64,000 nt of DNA from contig NZ_CP166850.1 in NCBI RefSeq assembly GCF_041346945.1, positions 2,790,001-2,854,000 of the forward strand, given 5' to 3'. Positions 47,187 to 54,818 of the stretch are shown piece by piece. A model generated the notes under the pieces. It ran no database searches and was not told where the DNA came from. It worked only from the letters and a program-made list of their open reading frames with translations. This DNA comes from Amycolatopsis sp. cg9. GTDB lineage: Bacteria > Actinomycetota > Actinomycetes > Mycobacteriales > Pseudonocardiaceae. The position numbers and the translations under genes were made by a program. Each line of letters begins with the position of its first letter. The stretch's first letter is position 1.

Positions 47187-48386
47187 ATGGCGTTCGACGT
47201 CGCTCGTATCCGTGGGCTCTTTCCCGCGCTGGGTGACGGCTGGATTCACTTCGACGGCGCCGCCGGAATGCTGGTACCGGAACAGGTCGCTTCGGCCGTT
47301 TCCACGGCGATGCGCGCCCCGGTGTCGGGGCCGGGCGGAGCGTTTCCGGCCTCACAACGCGCGGAAAGCATCGTGACCGCGGCCCGCCGGGCCGTGGCCG
47401 ACCTGGTCGGGGCCGACCCGGCCGCCGTCGTGCTCGGGCCCAGCGCGCCGGTGATGCTGCGCCGGCTCTGCGACTCGCTCGCCGAGCGCTGGACTATCGG
47501 CGACGAGGTCGTCGTGTCGAGGCTCGACGAACAAGCCAACCTCGCGCCGTGGCAGCGGGCCGCGAAGCGCGTCGGCGCCGTCGTGCGCTGGGGCGAGATC
47601 GACATCGAAACGTGCGAACTCCCCGCGTGGCAGTACGAGCAGCTCGTGTCGGCGCGCACCAAGGCCGTCGCGGTCACGCTCGCGTCCGGGTCCGTCGGGA
47701 CGCGGCCGGACGTGCCGACGATCATCGAGTTCGCGAAGCGGGTCGGCGCGCTGGTCGTCGTCGACGCCACCTACGCCGCGCCGTTCCTGCCGCTGGACAT
47801 CAACGCGCTCGGCGCCGACGTCATGGTCGTGTCCGCGCAGGCGTGGGGCGGCCCGTCGGTGGGCGCGCTCGTCTTCCGCGACCCCGAACTGATCGAGCGG
47901 ATCGCGTCCGTCTCGCTCGACCCGATGGCGCGCGGTGCCGCCCGCCTCGAACTCGGCCCGCACGCGTACCCGCTGCTGGCCGGGCTGATCGCGTCCATCG
48001 ACTACCTCGCGGGCCTCGACGACGCCGCGTCCGGGTCGCGCCGCGAACGGCTGGTCACCTCGCTCGGCTCCGCGAAGTCGTACCACGCCGGGCTGCTCGC
48101 CCAGCTCTCGACGGAACTGCTGTCGCTGCGGCACATCATGGTCATCGGCAACGCCATGCGCCGCATCCCCGCGCTCGCCTTCGCCGTCGCCGGCAAGAAG
48201 GCGCCCGAGGTCGCCGAGTACTTGGCTTCGCAGGGGTTGTGCGCCTTCGCCGACGACGGGGCGGCCGGCGTCTTCGCGTCACTGGGCGTCGGGGAAGTGG
48301 GCGGCGCCGTGCGGATCGGGCTCGCCCACTACTCCAACGTCTTCGAAATCAACCAGCTCGTGCGCGTCCTCGAAGAACTCCGCTAG
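47187..48386 (+). CDS. class-V aminotransferase / cysteine-desulfurase-like protein lacking PLP lysine
   Basis: A 399-aa fold-type-I protein equivalent by position and sequence type to Rv3778c. FDGAAGMLVPEQV at the N-terminus, VVVDATYAAPFLPLDI and MVVSAQAWGGPSVGALVF mark the family. In active members the last motif reads SxHKxxGP with the Schiff-base lysine; here it is SAQAWGGP, so both His and Lys are replaced. The protein therefore looks like a pseudoenzyme or binds PLP without an internal aldimine. The reading frame is otherwise intact. It overlaps the convergent oxidoreductase by four bases. Confidence 0.82.
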   Translation: MAFDVARIRGLFPALGDGWIHFDGAAGMLVPEQVASAVSTAMRAPVSGPGGAFPASQRAESIVTAARRAVADLVGADPAAVVLGPSAPVMLRRLCDSLAERWTIGDEVVVSRLDEQANLAPWQRAAKRVGAVVRWGEIDIETCELPAWQYEQLVSARTKAVAVTLASGSVGTRPDVPTIIEFAKRVGALVVVDATYAAPFLPLDINALGADVMVVSAQAWGGPSVGALVFRDPELIERIASVSLDPMARGAARLELGPHAYPLLAGLIASIDYLAGLDDAASGSRRERLVTSLGSAKSYHAGLLAQLSTELLSLRHIMVIGNAMRRIPALAFAVAGKKAPEVAEYLASQGLCAFADDGAAGVFASLGVGEVGGAVRIGLAHYSNVFEINQLVRVLEELR

Positions 48387-49360
48387 GACTTCGCCGCCAG
48401 CAGCACCTTGCCGAACACGCTGCCCTCTTCCAGGGCGCGGTGCGCGGACGCGGCTTCGGCCATCGGCACGACCTGGCCGACGATCGGCTTCACCAGCCCC
48501 TCGGACACCAGCGGCCAGAGCCGTTCGCGGACGTCGGCGACGATCGCCGCCTTCTGGTCGAGCGGCCGGAACCGCAGGCCCGCCGCGAACACCGACGCCC
48601 GCTTGCCGAGCAGCGCGCCGACGTTCAGCTCGCCCTTGACCCCGCCCTGCATGCCGATGATCACCAGGCGGCCGTCGGCGGTCAGCGCGTCGACGTTGCG
48701 CTTCAGGTAGGACGCGCCCATGTTGTCGAGGATGACGTCCGCGCCGCCGGTCTCCTTGTGGAGCACCTCGACGAAGTCGTCTTCCTGGTAGTTGATCGTG
48801 ATGTCGGCGCCGAGCTGGCGGCAGCGTTCGAGCCGCTCGGCCGACCCCGCGGTGACGGCGACGGTCGCACCCAGCGCCTTGCCGACCTGGATGGCGTGCG
48901 TGCCGATGCCGCCGGCGCCGCCGTGGACCAGGAGCGTCTCGCCCTCGGTGAGCTTCGCGTGCATGACGACGTTCGCCCACACCGTGCAGGCCACCTCGGG
49001 CAGCCCGGCCGCGGTGAGCAGGTCGACCTCGCCGGGCACCGGCAGCAGCTGACCGGCCGGGACCACGACCTTCTCCGCGTAGCCGCCGCCGGCCAGCAGG
49101 GCGCAGACCTCGTCGCCGAGCGCCCAGCCGTCGACGCCTTCGCCGAGCTCCGCGACGGTGCCGGAGCACTCGAGGCCGAGGGTTTCGCTGGCACCGGGCG
49201 GGGGCGGGTAGTGGCCCTGGCGCTGCAGCAGGTCGGCGCGGTTCACCGCGCTCGCGGCCACCTCCAGCAGCACCTCGCCGGGGCCGGGACGCGGGTCCGC
49301 GACCTCCGCCCACTCGAGAACGTCCGGGTCACCTGGTTCACGGATGGTGATCGCGTACAT
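48383..49360 (-). CDS. zinc-independent quinone oxidoreductase (MDR family)
   Basis: A 325-aa medium-chain reductase of the QOR/PIG3 type: AASAVNRADLLQRQGHYPPP at the N-terminus, CSGTVAELGEGV, and the NADPH loop LLVHGGAGGIGTHAIQVGK. Structural and catalytic zinc ligands are absent. It corresponds to Rv3777 by neighbourhood. It probably reduces quinones or enones with NADPH; the substrate is not predictable. Confidence 0.88.
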   Translation of the reverse strand: MYAITIREPGDPDVLEWAEVADPRPGPGEVLLEVAASAVNRADLLQRQGHYPPPPGASETLGLECSGTVAELGEGVDGWALGDEVCALLAGGGYAEKVVVPAGQLLPVPGEVDLLTAAGLPEVACTVWANVVMHAKLTEGETLLVHGGAGGIGTHAIQVGKALGATVAVTAGSAERLERCRQLGADITINYQEDDFVEVLHKETGGADVILDNMGASYLKRNVDALTADGRLVIIGMQGGVKGELNVGALLGKRASVFAAGLRFRPLDQKAAIVADVRERLWPLVSEGLVKPIVGQVVPMAEAASAHRALEEGSVFGKVLLAAKS

Positions 49361-49442
49361 GTGTCGACTGTATACCGGCTGTCGAAGTTCCCGCCGAATG
49401 ACGCATTGACGGACTACGCATACCGAACAAAGGTGAGCAACC

Positions 49443-50987
49443 ATGTCACCCACACGAAGAAGACTGCTCGTACCGGCGGCACTGGCCGCCTGTTCGACGC
49501 TCGCGTTCGGCATGACCCCGGCCGCGGCGGCGAACACCGCTACCCAGCCCGACGGCCCCGCGCTGGCCAAGCAGCTCGTCAAGAAGGTCGACGTCACCGG
49601 CGTCAACCGGCACTTGATCGCGCTCCAGCGGATCTCCGACGCCAACGGCGGGACGCGCGCGGCGAGCACCGACGGGCACAAGAAGTCCGCGGAGTACGTC
49701 GCGACGAAGCTGGAAGCCGCGGGATTCCAGGTGACCCGCCAGGAGTTCCCGTTCACGTTCTCCGAAACCCTCGCGGAGAAGCTGACCGCGGGCGGCGCCG
49801 ACGTGCCGGTCATCGCGATGGAGTACACGACGAACACCCCGGTCGGCGGCATCACCGCGCCGCTCGCCGTGGTCGCGGTGGACGACACCAGCGGCTGCGA
49901 GGCCACCGACTACACCGCCGACGTCGCCGGCAAGATCGCGCTGATCAAGCGCGGCGGCTGCTCGTTCGCGCAGAAGCAGGCGACCGCCGCGGCCGCGGGC
50001 GCGGTCGGCGCGATCGTCTACAACAACACCGACGGCGCCCTGAACGGGACCCTGGGGGACCCGGCCAACGCGAAGATCCCGACCGGTGGCGTGACGGCCG
50101 CCGCGGGCGCGCAGCTGGCCACGCTGGGCGGCCAGAGCGTGACGCTGGAGCTGCGGGCCTTCCAGGAGGCGCGGACCAGCTACAACGTCATCGCCGAGAC
50201 CAAGACCGGGCGCCACGACAACGTCGTGATGCTGGGCTCGCACCTCGACAGCGTCCCGGCCGGCCCCGGCATCAACGACAACGGCACCGGCTCGGCGACC
50301 CTGCTCGAGACGGCGCTGCAGCTGGGGAGCAGCCCGAAGACCAGCAACGCCGTGCGCTTCGGGTTCTGGAGCGCGGAGGAGTTCGGGCTCGTCGGCTCGA
50401 CCTACTACGTCGACTCGCTGAGCTTCGAGCAGCAGCTCGACATCGCGCTGTACATGAACTTCGACATGATCGGCTCACCGAACGCGGCGTACTTCGCCTA
50501 CGACGGGGACAACTCCGACGGCGTCGGTTCGGGCCCCGGGCCGTTCGGCTCGGCGCAGATCGAGCAGACCCTCGCCGGGTACCTCAACGCGAAGGGCATC
50601 CCGACCGAAGGCACCGACTTCGACGGGCGCTCGGACTACGGCGAGTTCATCGCGGTGGGCATCCCGGCCGGCGGCCTCTTCACCGGCGCCGAAGGCCAGA
50701 AGACCGCCGCGCAGGCCGCCAAGTGGGGCGGCACGGCGGGCGTCGCCTACGACAAGTGCTACCACCAGGCCTGCGACAACCTCGGCAACATCGACCGGGT
50801 CGCGCTCGACCGCAACGCGGACGCGGTCGCCTGGGCGGTCGGCGTCTACGCGACGAGCACCGAGAGCGTCAACGGCGTGCCGCCGGGCAAGAGCAAGACG
50901 GCCAAGCAGAAGGCCGCCGACCGCGGTGCGCAGCGGAACTTCGCCGCGCACGCCGTGGCCGGTGACCCGCACGCGCTGACCGCCTGA
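49443..50987 (+). CDS. secreted M28 aminopeptidase with PA domain (S. griseus aminopeptidase type)
   Basis: A 514-aa exported zinc aminopeptidase. The signal peptide (SPTRRRLLVPAALAACSTLA) ends near AAAA at residue 30. A PA (protease-associated) insert spans about 130-235 (KIALIKRGGCSFAQKQATAA). Zinc ligands: H267 and D269 (GSHLDS), D279 (GINDNG), E312/E313 (SAEEFG), D341 (FDMIG) and H441 (CYHQACDN), with an expected disulfide around CYHQAC. It probably releases N-terminal hydrophobic residues from peptides outside the cell. A C-terminal extension of about 45 basic residues follows. Confidence 0.92.
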   Translation: MSPTRRRLLVPAALAACSTLAFGMTPAAAANTATQPDGPALAKQLVKKVDVTGVNRHLIALQRISDANGGTRAASTDGHKKSAEYVATKLEAAGFQVTRQEFPFTFSETLAEKLTAGGADVPVIAMEYTTNTPVGGITAPLAVVAVDDTSGCEATDYTADVAGKIALIKRGGCSFAQKQATAAAAGAVGAIVYNNTDGALNGTLGDPANAKIPTGGVTAAAGAQLATLGGQSVTLELRAFQEARTSYNVIAETKTGRHDNVVMLGSHLDSVPAGPGINDNGTGSATLLETALQLGSSPKTSNAVRFGFWSAEEFGLVGSTYYVDSLSFEQQLDIALYMNFDMIGSPNAAYFAYDGDNSDGVGSGPGPFGSAQIEQTLAGYLNAKGIPTEGTDFDGRSDYGEFIAVGIPAGGLFTGAEGQKTAAQAAKWGGTAGVAYDKCYHQACDNLGNIDRVALDRNADAVAWAVGVYATSTESVNGVPPGKSKTAKQKAADRGAQRNFAAHAVAGDPHALTA

Positions 50988-50992
50988 CCGAG

Positions 50993-51038
50993 GTCGTGAG
51001 TGGGAAACAGTGTTCTGACACTGTTTCCCACTCACGAC
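50993..51038. terminator. perfect 20-bp palindrome, probable bidirectional terminator
   Basis: The arms 50993-51012 and 51019-51038 are exact reverse complements with a six-base loop (TTCTGA), between the convergent M28 and zinc-metallopeptidase genes. The stem centre has AAACAGTG/CACTGTTT, less GC-rich than its surroundings. It could also be a dispersed genomic palindrome. Confidence 0.65.
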
Positions 51039-51049
51039 GGTCGCGGTCG

Positions 51050-51988
51050 TCAGCCGAGGTTGTTCGTGCCGAAGGTGTCGCAGCGGGCCGGTTCGCCGGT
51101 CTGGAAGCCGGTGGTGAACCACTTCTTGCGCTGCGCGGACGTGCCGTGGGTGAACTTCGAGCGGTCGACCTGGCCGCCGCCGAGCTTCTCCTGGATGTAG
51201 TCGTCGCCGATGCGGGACGCGGTGTCCAGCGCGGAGGCGACGTCGTCCTGGGTGACGTCGGTGATCAGCGGCTTTCCGCTCTCGGTCGGCGTCGTCGAGG
51301 CGTGGTTCGCCCAGACGCCGGCGTAGCAGTCGGCCTGCAGTTCGAGCCGCACCGAACCGGACGTCGGACCGGTGCCGGTGCCCTTCTTCGACGTCCCGAG
51401 CAGGTTCTGCACGTGGTGGCCGTACTCGTGGGCCAGCACGTACGCCTCGGTGAAGAGGCCGCCCTGCGCGCCGAAGCGCGTCTTCAGCTCGTCGAAGAAC
51501 GAGAGGTCGATGTAGACGTCGGAGTCGGCCGGGCAGTAGAACGGGCCGGTGTCGGAGGTGGCGCTGCCGCAGCCGGTGCGCACGCCGCCGTTGAAGAACT
51601 TGGTCGGCGCCTTCTGGTAGGTCGAGCCGGACCGCGCGAACTGCTGCGTCCAGTAGTCCTGGACCGAGTTGACGATCGCGACGATGGCGCAATCGTGGTT
51701 CTTGTTGGCGTCCGCGCCGGTCTTGCACTCGCTGGCCAGCTTCGTGTTGTCGACCTGCTGGCCGGACCCGACGCTGCCGAGCCCGCCGCTCAAGCCGCTC
51801 CCGCCGCCGCCACCGAGGCTGACCCCGCCGAGCTGGGAGAGCACGAAGTAGATGATCAGGCCCACCACGCCGAGCCCGCCACCGCCCAGTGCCACGCGGC
51901 CGCCGATCCCGCCGCCGCCACCACCGCCGCTACCGCGCAGGTCCTGGACCTCTGAGGCGTCCAGGCCGGCGTCGTCGTCGAACCTCAC
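51050..51988 (-). CDS. membrane-anchored neutral zinc metallopeptidase (YpfJ-like)
   Basis: A 312-aa protein. The N-terminus is Gly-rich, followed by one TM segment (GVVGLIIYFVLSQLGG, about 40-55) and a long Gly-rich linker. The catalytic domain contains YVLAHEYGHHVQNLLG with zinc ligands H187 and H191 and general base E188, and an upstream VYIDLSFFDELKTRFG. This matches the putative neutral zinc metallopeptidase family found with one N-terminal anchor. The catalytic domain would be outside the membrane. The natural substrate is unknown. Confidence 0.88.
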   Translation of the reverse strand: MRFDDDAGLDASEVQDLRGSGGGGGGGIGGRVALGGGGLGVVGLIIYFVLSQLGGVSLGGGGGSGLSGGLGSVGSGQQVDNTKLASECKTGADANKNHDCAIVAIVNSVQDYWTQQFARSGSTYQKAPTKFFNGGVRTGCGSATSDTGPFYCPADSDVYIDLSFFDELKTRFGAQGGLFTEAYVLAHEYGHHVQNLLGTSKKGTGTGPTSGSVRLELQADCYAGVWANHASTTPTESGKPLITDVTQDDVASALDTASRIGDDYIQEKLGGGQVDRSKFTHGTSAQRKKWFTTGFQTGEPARCDTFGTNNLG

Positions 51989-52497
51989 CCGCAGATATTA
52001 ACGAGCCTGGGTGCGGCCGTCGCGCTGACGGCCGCACCCAGGCGTTGTACCGAGGTTCTGTTTCGTCGAGCGGTTGGCCGCATCCGGGCCGGCGTTCAGG
52101 CGCTGCCGTCACGGCTTCCGAGGCCGCGACCGGAAACAGGCCCGATCGACGCCGAATGCGTGAACGCACCGTAGAAGCCCGCGCTCGTGCTGCTCACAAT
52201 CGCGACCGACCCGGTAGAAGTCCGTTCCGATCGCGGGGACGCAACAAGCGGTCAACCGCGAGGATCACCCGTCACGCAACCACCTGACCTCTCCTGGCGG
52301 GGCACCGGGCCGGCACGTCGCCGTCGTCGCGCCGGATACCTGGCCAACCGGCCGCCGACAAGCAGAATGCGCCTTTTCGAGCCGAGTCTCAACCTTTTCG
52401 TAACCCCACCTTCGGGCGATGTTGCGGTGGTGTCTTCACCGGCAGACGGATCGGACTCGGATCGCGCGATTCCTTGATCAGCGTTCTACGCTGCCTT
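51989..52497. other. 509-base intergenic region, no convincing gene
   Basis: Divergent gap between the zinc metallopeptidase and the MarR gene. It holds the hairpin at 52005-52043. Several short open frames cross it, but they are Arg/Pro-rich, lack ribosome sites and look like chance. The right third (about 52370-52497) is lower in GC and probably carries the marR promoter. Confidence 0.5.
52005..52043. repeat. 17-bp hairpin in a divergent gap
   Basis: Arms 52005-52021 and 52027-52043 are perfectly complementary (five-base loop). It lies 17 bases upstream of the metallopeptidase start, where no transcript should end, so it could be a leader structure or a stray repeat. Confidence 0.55.
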
Positions 52498-52971
52498 ATG
52501 ACCGAGGAGCGACCTGTGCGGTGGTTGGACGATGCCGAGATGGCGGCGTGGCGCTCCTACATCGTCGCGACGCTGCGGCTGCGGCAGCGGCTGCACCGCG
52601 AACTGTCCGACCGGCACGAGGTGTCGCTGACCGACTACGAGGTGCTCGTCTGCCTCGAAACCCAGGCCGAGCACCGGATGCGCATGTCGGAACTGGCGTC
52701 GGTGATGGGGTCGACGAAGAGCCGGCTTTCGCACCAGGTCGGCCGGCTGGAGGACATCGGCCTGGTCCGGCGGGCGCGCGACCCGGAGGACAAGCGCGGC
52801 GTCATCACCGAACTGACCGAGGACGGCATGGCCCTGCTCAAGACGGCCGCGCCGACCCACGTGGAAGGCGTCCGCGAGCACCTGATCGACCTGCTGAGCC
52901 CCCACGAGCAGGCGACGATCGCGGCGGCGTTCGAGCGCGTCCTGGACCACCTGTCGGAAACCGAAAGCTGA
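52498..52971 (+). CDS. MarR-family transcriptional regulator
   Basis: A 157-aa winged-helix protein. The recognition region is MRMSELASVMGSTKSRLSHQVGRLEDIG and the wing is RDPEDKRGVITELTEDG, the usual MarR DxRxxxxxLT pattern. MarR proteins repress genes and are released by small phenolic or lipophilic ligands. No neighbouring enzyme or pump in the same operon identifies its target; the gap upstream probably contains its autoregulatory site. Confidence 0.88.
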   Translation: MTEERPVRWLDDAEMAAWRSYIVATLRLRQRLHRELSDRHEVSLTDYEVLVCLETQAEHRMRMSELASVMGSTKSRLSHQVGRLEDIGLVRRARDPEDKRGVITELTEDGMALLKTAAPTHVEGVREHLIDLLSPHEQATIAAAFERVLDHLSETES

Positions 52972-53004
52972 ACCCGGGCGCGGCCGGCGCCCGGGTTCTC
53001 AGTG

Positions 53005-53091
53005 CGGTAGCGGTGGGATTCGAACCCACGGAGAGGTTGCCCCCTCGCATGTTTTCAAGACATGTTCCTTCGGCCGCTCGGACACGCTACC
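53005..53091 (-). tRNA. tRNA-Ser(UGA)
   Basis: An 87-nt class-II tRNA on the minus strand. The acceptor stem GGTAGCG/CGCTACC pairs perfectly with discriminator G, the anticodon loop is CTTGAAA with anticodon TGA (reads UCA), the long variable arm is GCGAGGGGGCAACCTCTC, and the T loop contains GGTTCGAATCC. CCA is not encoded. Confidence 0.95.
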
Positions 53092-53168
53092 CCTGCCCAC
53101 GAGGGTAGCCGACGGAGTCTTCCGGCTTGCCGGGGCAACCGCGGCGGTCCCGCCGGCGTGCTGGAGGC

Positions 53169-53582
53169 ATGACGTCGTCGAGGTCCTGGCTGCCCCCGGC
53201 GGCCGCGCTGTGGCTCCCGCTGCTGGTGCTGGCCGGCGGGCTGGTCGTGGCGGGCATCGGCGCCGCCCACCTCGCGGACGAGAACCGGTCGGCCGGGCTC
53301 GTCCCCGGCCGGACCGTCGCGACCCACGAGCGGACCGCGGACGTCGAGTTCACCGGCCCCGGCGGGCTGCCCGCCACGGCGACTTTCGGGCTCCAGAAGC
53401 CGGCGCTCCGCGTGGGCGAGGCGGTCCAGGTCCGCGTGTGGCCGGACGAACGCCGGTCGGAGCTCGACTTCGACGTCTCGCACGGCACGACGATCGCCCT
53501 CGGGGGTGTGCTGGCGCTGCTCGGCGCGGCGGCCGCCGCCCTGGCCTTCGTGCGGCACCACCGCGAACGGCGCCGGTCGTGA
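53169..53582 (+). CDS. small membrane protein, DUF3592-like
   Basis: A 137-aa protein with GGAGG before its ATG. Two TM segments (about 10-37 and 103-125) flank an extracytoplasmic beta-rich domain with HERTADVEFTGPGGLPATAT and VRVWPDERRSELD, a pattern seen in DUF3592-type proteins. Function unknown. The next gene encodes a protein of the same design, so they form a tandem pair. Confidence 0.65.
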   Translation: MTSSRSWLPPAAALWLPLLVLAGGLVVAGIGAAHLADENRSAGLVPGRTVATHERTADVEFTGPGGLPATATFGLQKPALRVGEAVQVRVWPDERRSELDFDVSHGTTIALGGVLALLGAAAAALAFVRHHRERRRS

Positions 53583-53610
53583 CGGCGGGCCAACCGCGGC
53601 GGCGCCGCTC

Positions 53611-54015
53611 ATGAGGACTGATGTGGTCCGGGGCGTGGTCGCGGCCGTCTCGCTGGCGGTGATGCTCGGGTCCCTGCTCGCGGCCGTGATCATCGGTGGC
53701 ACGCTCAAGGACCGGTCCGGTTCGCAGGTGGCCACCGCGACCGTGGAGCGCGCCGTCGACCGGTCCACGGTCGTCGCCCGCGTCGACGAACCGGGCGGCC
53801 CCCGCCACCGGGACGTGCACGTCGGCCGGAGCTACCCGCACGGCGCCCGCATCGAGGTCCGCTACTGGCCCCACGACGAGGAGCCCGCGTCCGAGACCAG
53901 GGACGAGCTGCGCATCCCCGGCCCGTGGATCTTCGGCGTGTGCGCCGCGGGCTTCGTGGTCGGCAACGTCGGCCTGCGGCTGGCGATCCGGCGGCCTAAG
54001 CCCAGCTCGGCCTGA
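53611..54015 (+). CDS. small membrane protein, DUF3592-like paralogue
   Basis: A 134-aa protein with two TM segments (about 7-31 and 107-128) around a domain containing VVARVDEPGGPRHRDVHVG and IEVRYWPHDEEP, the same plan as the preceding gene. Its last codons (RPKPSSA and stop) lie inside the left direct repeat of the islet. The right repeat at 55924 would encode the identical ending, so insertion of the islet left the gene intact. Confidence 0.65.
   Translation: MRTDVVRGVVAAVSLAVMLGSLLAAVIIGGTLKDRSGSQVATATVERAVDRSTVVARVDEPGGPRHRDVHVGRSYPHGARIEVRYWPHDEEPASETRDELRIPGPWIFGVCAAGFVVGNVGLRLAIRRPKPSSA
53991..54008 (+). repeat. left 18-bp direct repeat of islet
   Basis: GCGGCCTAAGCCCAGCTC, identical to 55924-55941; similarity continues to 25 of 28 positions. 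It forms the 3' end of the DUF3592-like gene. Confidence 0.85.
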
Positions 54016-54113
54016 GCGAGGCTGCGCGCGACTAGCTCAATAGGATTACAACGCTTGTTATCTGGTCGTGGGACCGATACCTTGCGCGTCTACTTTGGAC
54101 AATGGAGGCGTGC

Positions 54114-54602
54114 ATGGTGGTTTCGACACTCGATTCCCCCAAGGGTGTCGAACTGCCCCACCAGAAGTTGGTTGACCAGCAACTATGGGACCGACTTGTG
54201 CGGCGGATTGTCGCTGACCACGAGTTCCGGCAGGCGTTCGGGAACGAGCGGGAGGATGCGCAGAGGCACTGGGCCGAGCGCATTTTGGACCAGGCCCTCG
54301 CCTTCCTTCGCCTGTGCGCGGAAGGTGATAACGGTCCGTACAGCCCGTCACCGTTGGTGGATATCGGGTGGCACGCCTTCCTCATGTACACGGCGGAGTA
54401 CGCCGACTTCTGCGCACGTTATGCCGGGCAGTTCATCCACCACCGGCCAAACGACGAAGCAGTCGCCGGCGAAGTCGCGCTGGTGGCCCACACGGAGGCG
54501 AGCATGCGTGCGCTCGGCTTGCTCGTGGATCAAGAGCTGTGGCCGTCCGATAGGCAAGCCGAGAAGTGCTATGCCTGCTCGGATGGTGGCTGCCGCAACT
54601 AG
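54114..54602 (+). CDS. islet protein with GRDP-like WH motif and Cys-rich C-terminus
   Basis: A 162-aa protein; the ATG at 54114 is chosen because GGAGG lies five bases upstream (an in-frame ATG at 54102 precedes that site). The core LVDIGWHAFLMYTAEYADFC followed by FIHHRP resembles the conserved D-x-x-W-H motif of glycine-rich-domain (GRDP) proteins. The last residues are CYACSDGGCRN: three cysteines in eight residues, resembling a metal site or a modified-peptide tail. Function is unknown. Its stop overlaps that of the convergent 61-aa gene. Confidence 0.7.
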   Translation: MVVSTLDSPKGVELPHQKLVDQQLWDRLVRRIVADHEFRQAFGNEREDAQRHWAERILDQALAFLRLCAEGDNGPYSPSPLVDIGWHAFLMYTAEYADFCARYAGQFIHHRPNDEAVAGEVALVAHTEASMRALGLLVDQELWPSDRQAEKCYACSDGGCRN

Positions 54603-54784
54603 TCCGTCAGCGCTTCGTCAAGGTCCTTGAACAGGGTGCGCCGTGGTATGCGGTAGCTGACGTGGTCGCCGTTGCAGGTGGTCAGGCTGACCTCCGCCCA
54701 TTCGCCGTCGATGTTCTCTCGATGCTCGAACCAGAGATCTTCTTCGGTCTCCGGATCGCTCACCTGCTCGGTCGAATGGTTCAC
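54599..54784 (-). CDS. 61-aa acidic protein of the islet
   Basis: A small acidic protein from a GTG with AAAGGA about eight bases upstream. Sequence features: SDPETEEDLWFEHRENIDGE, then a beta-like segment with SYRIPRRTLFKDLDEALTD. No TM segment. It starts 34 bases after the stop of the TM/GAF-like gene on the same strand, so the two are probably one operon. It could be a binding partner, an immunity-like factor or a modified substrate; none can be chosen. Confidence 0.55.
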   Translation of the reverse strand: MNHSTEQVSDPETEEDLWFEHRENIDGEWAEVSLTTCNGDHVSYRIPRRTLFKDLDEALTD

Positions 54785-54818
54785 AGCAGTTCCTTTCGAA
54801 GGGCCGTCCACGGCGAGC

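Noticed and set aside
47549..50965. 1138-aa plus frame
   Set aside because: Out-of-frame shadow across three recognised genes on both strands; no family features.
51989..52497. Short open frames in the largest gap as genes
   Set aside because: No ribosome sites, Arg/Pro-rich composition and no recognisable domain.
53005..54015. tRNA-Ser as the integration site of the islet
   Set aside because: The islet starts about 900 bases from the tRNA and its direct repeat lies in the DUF3592/patatin 3' ends, with no copy of the tRNA end.
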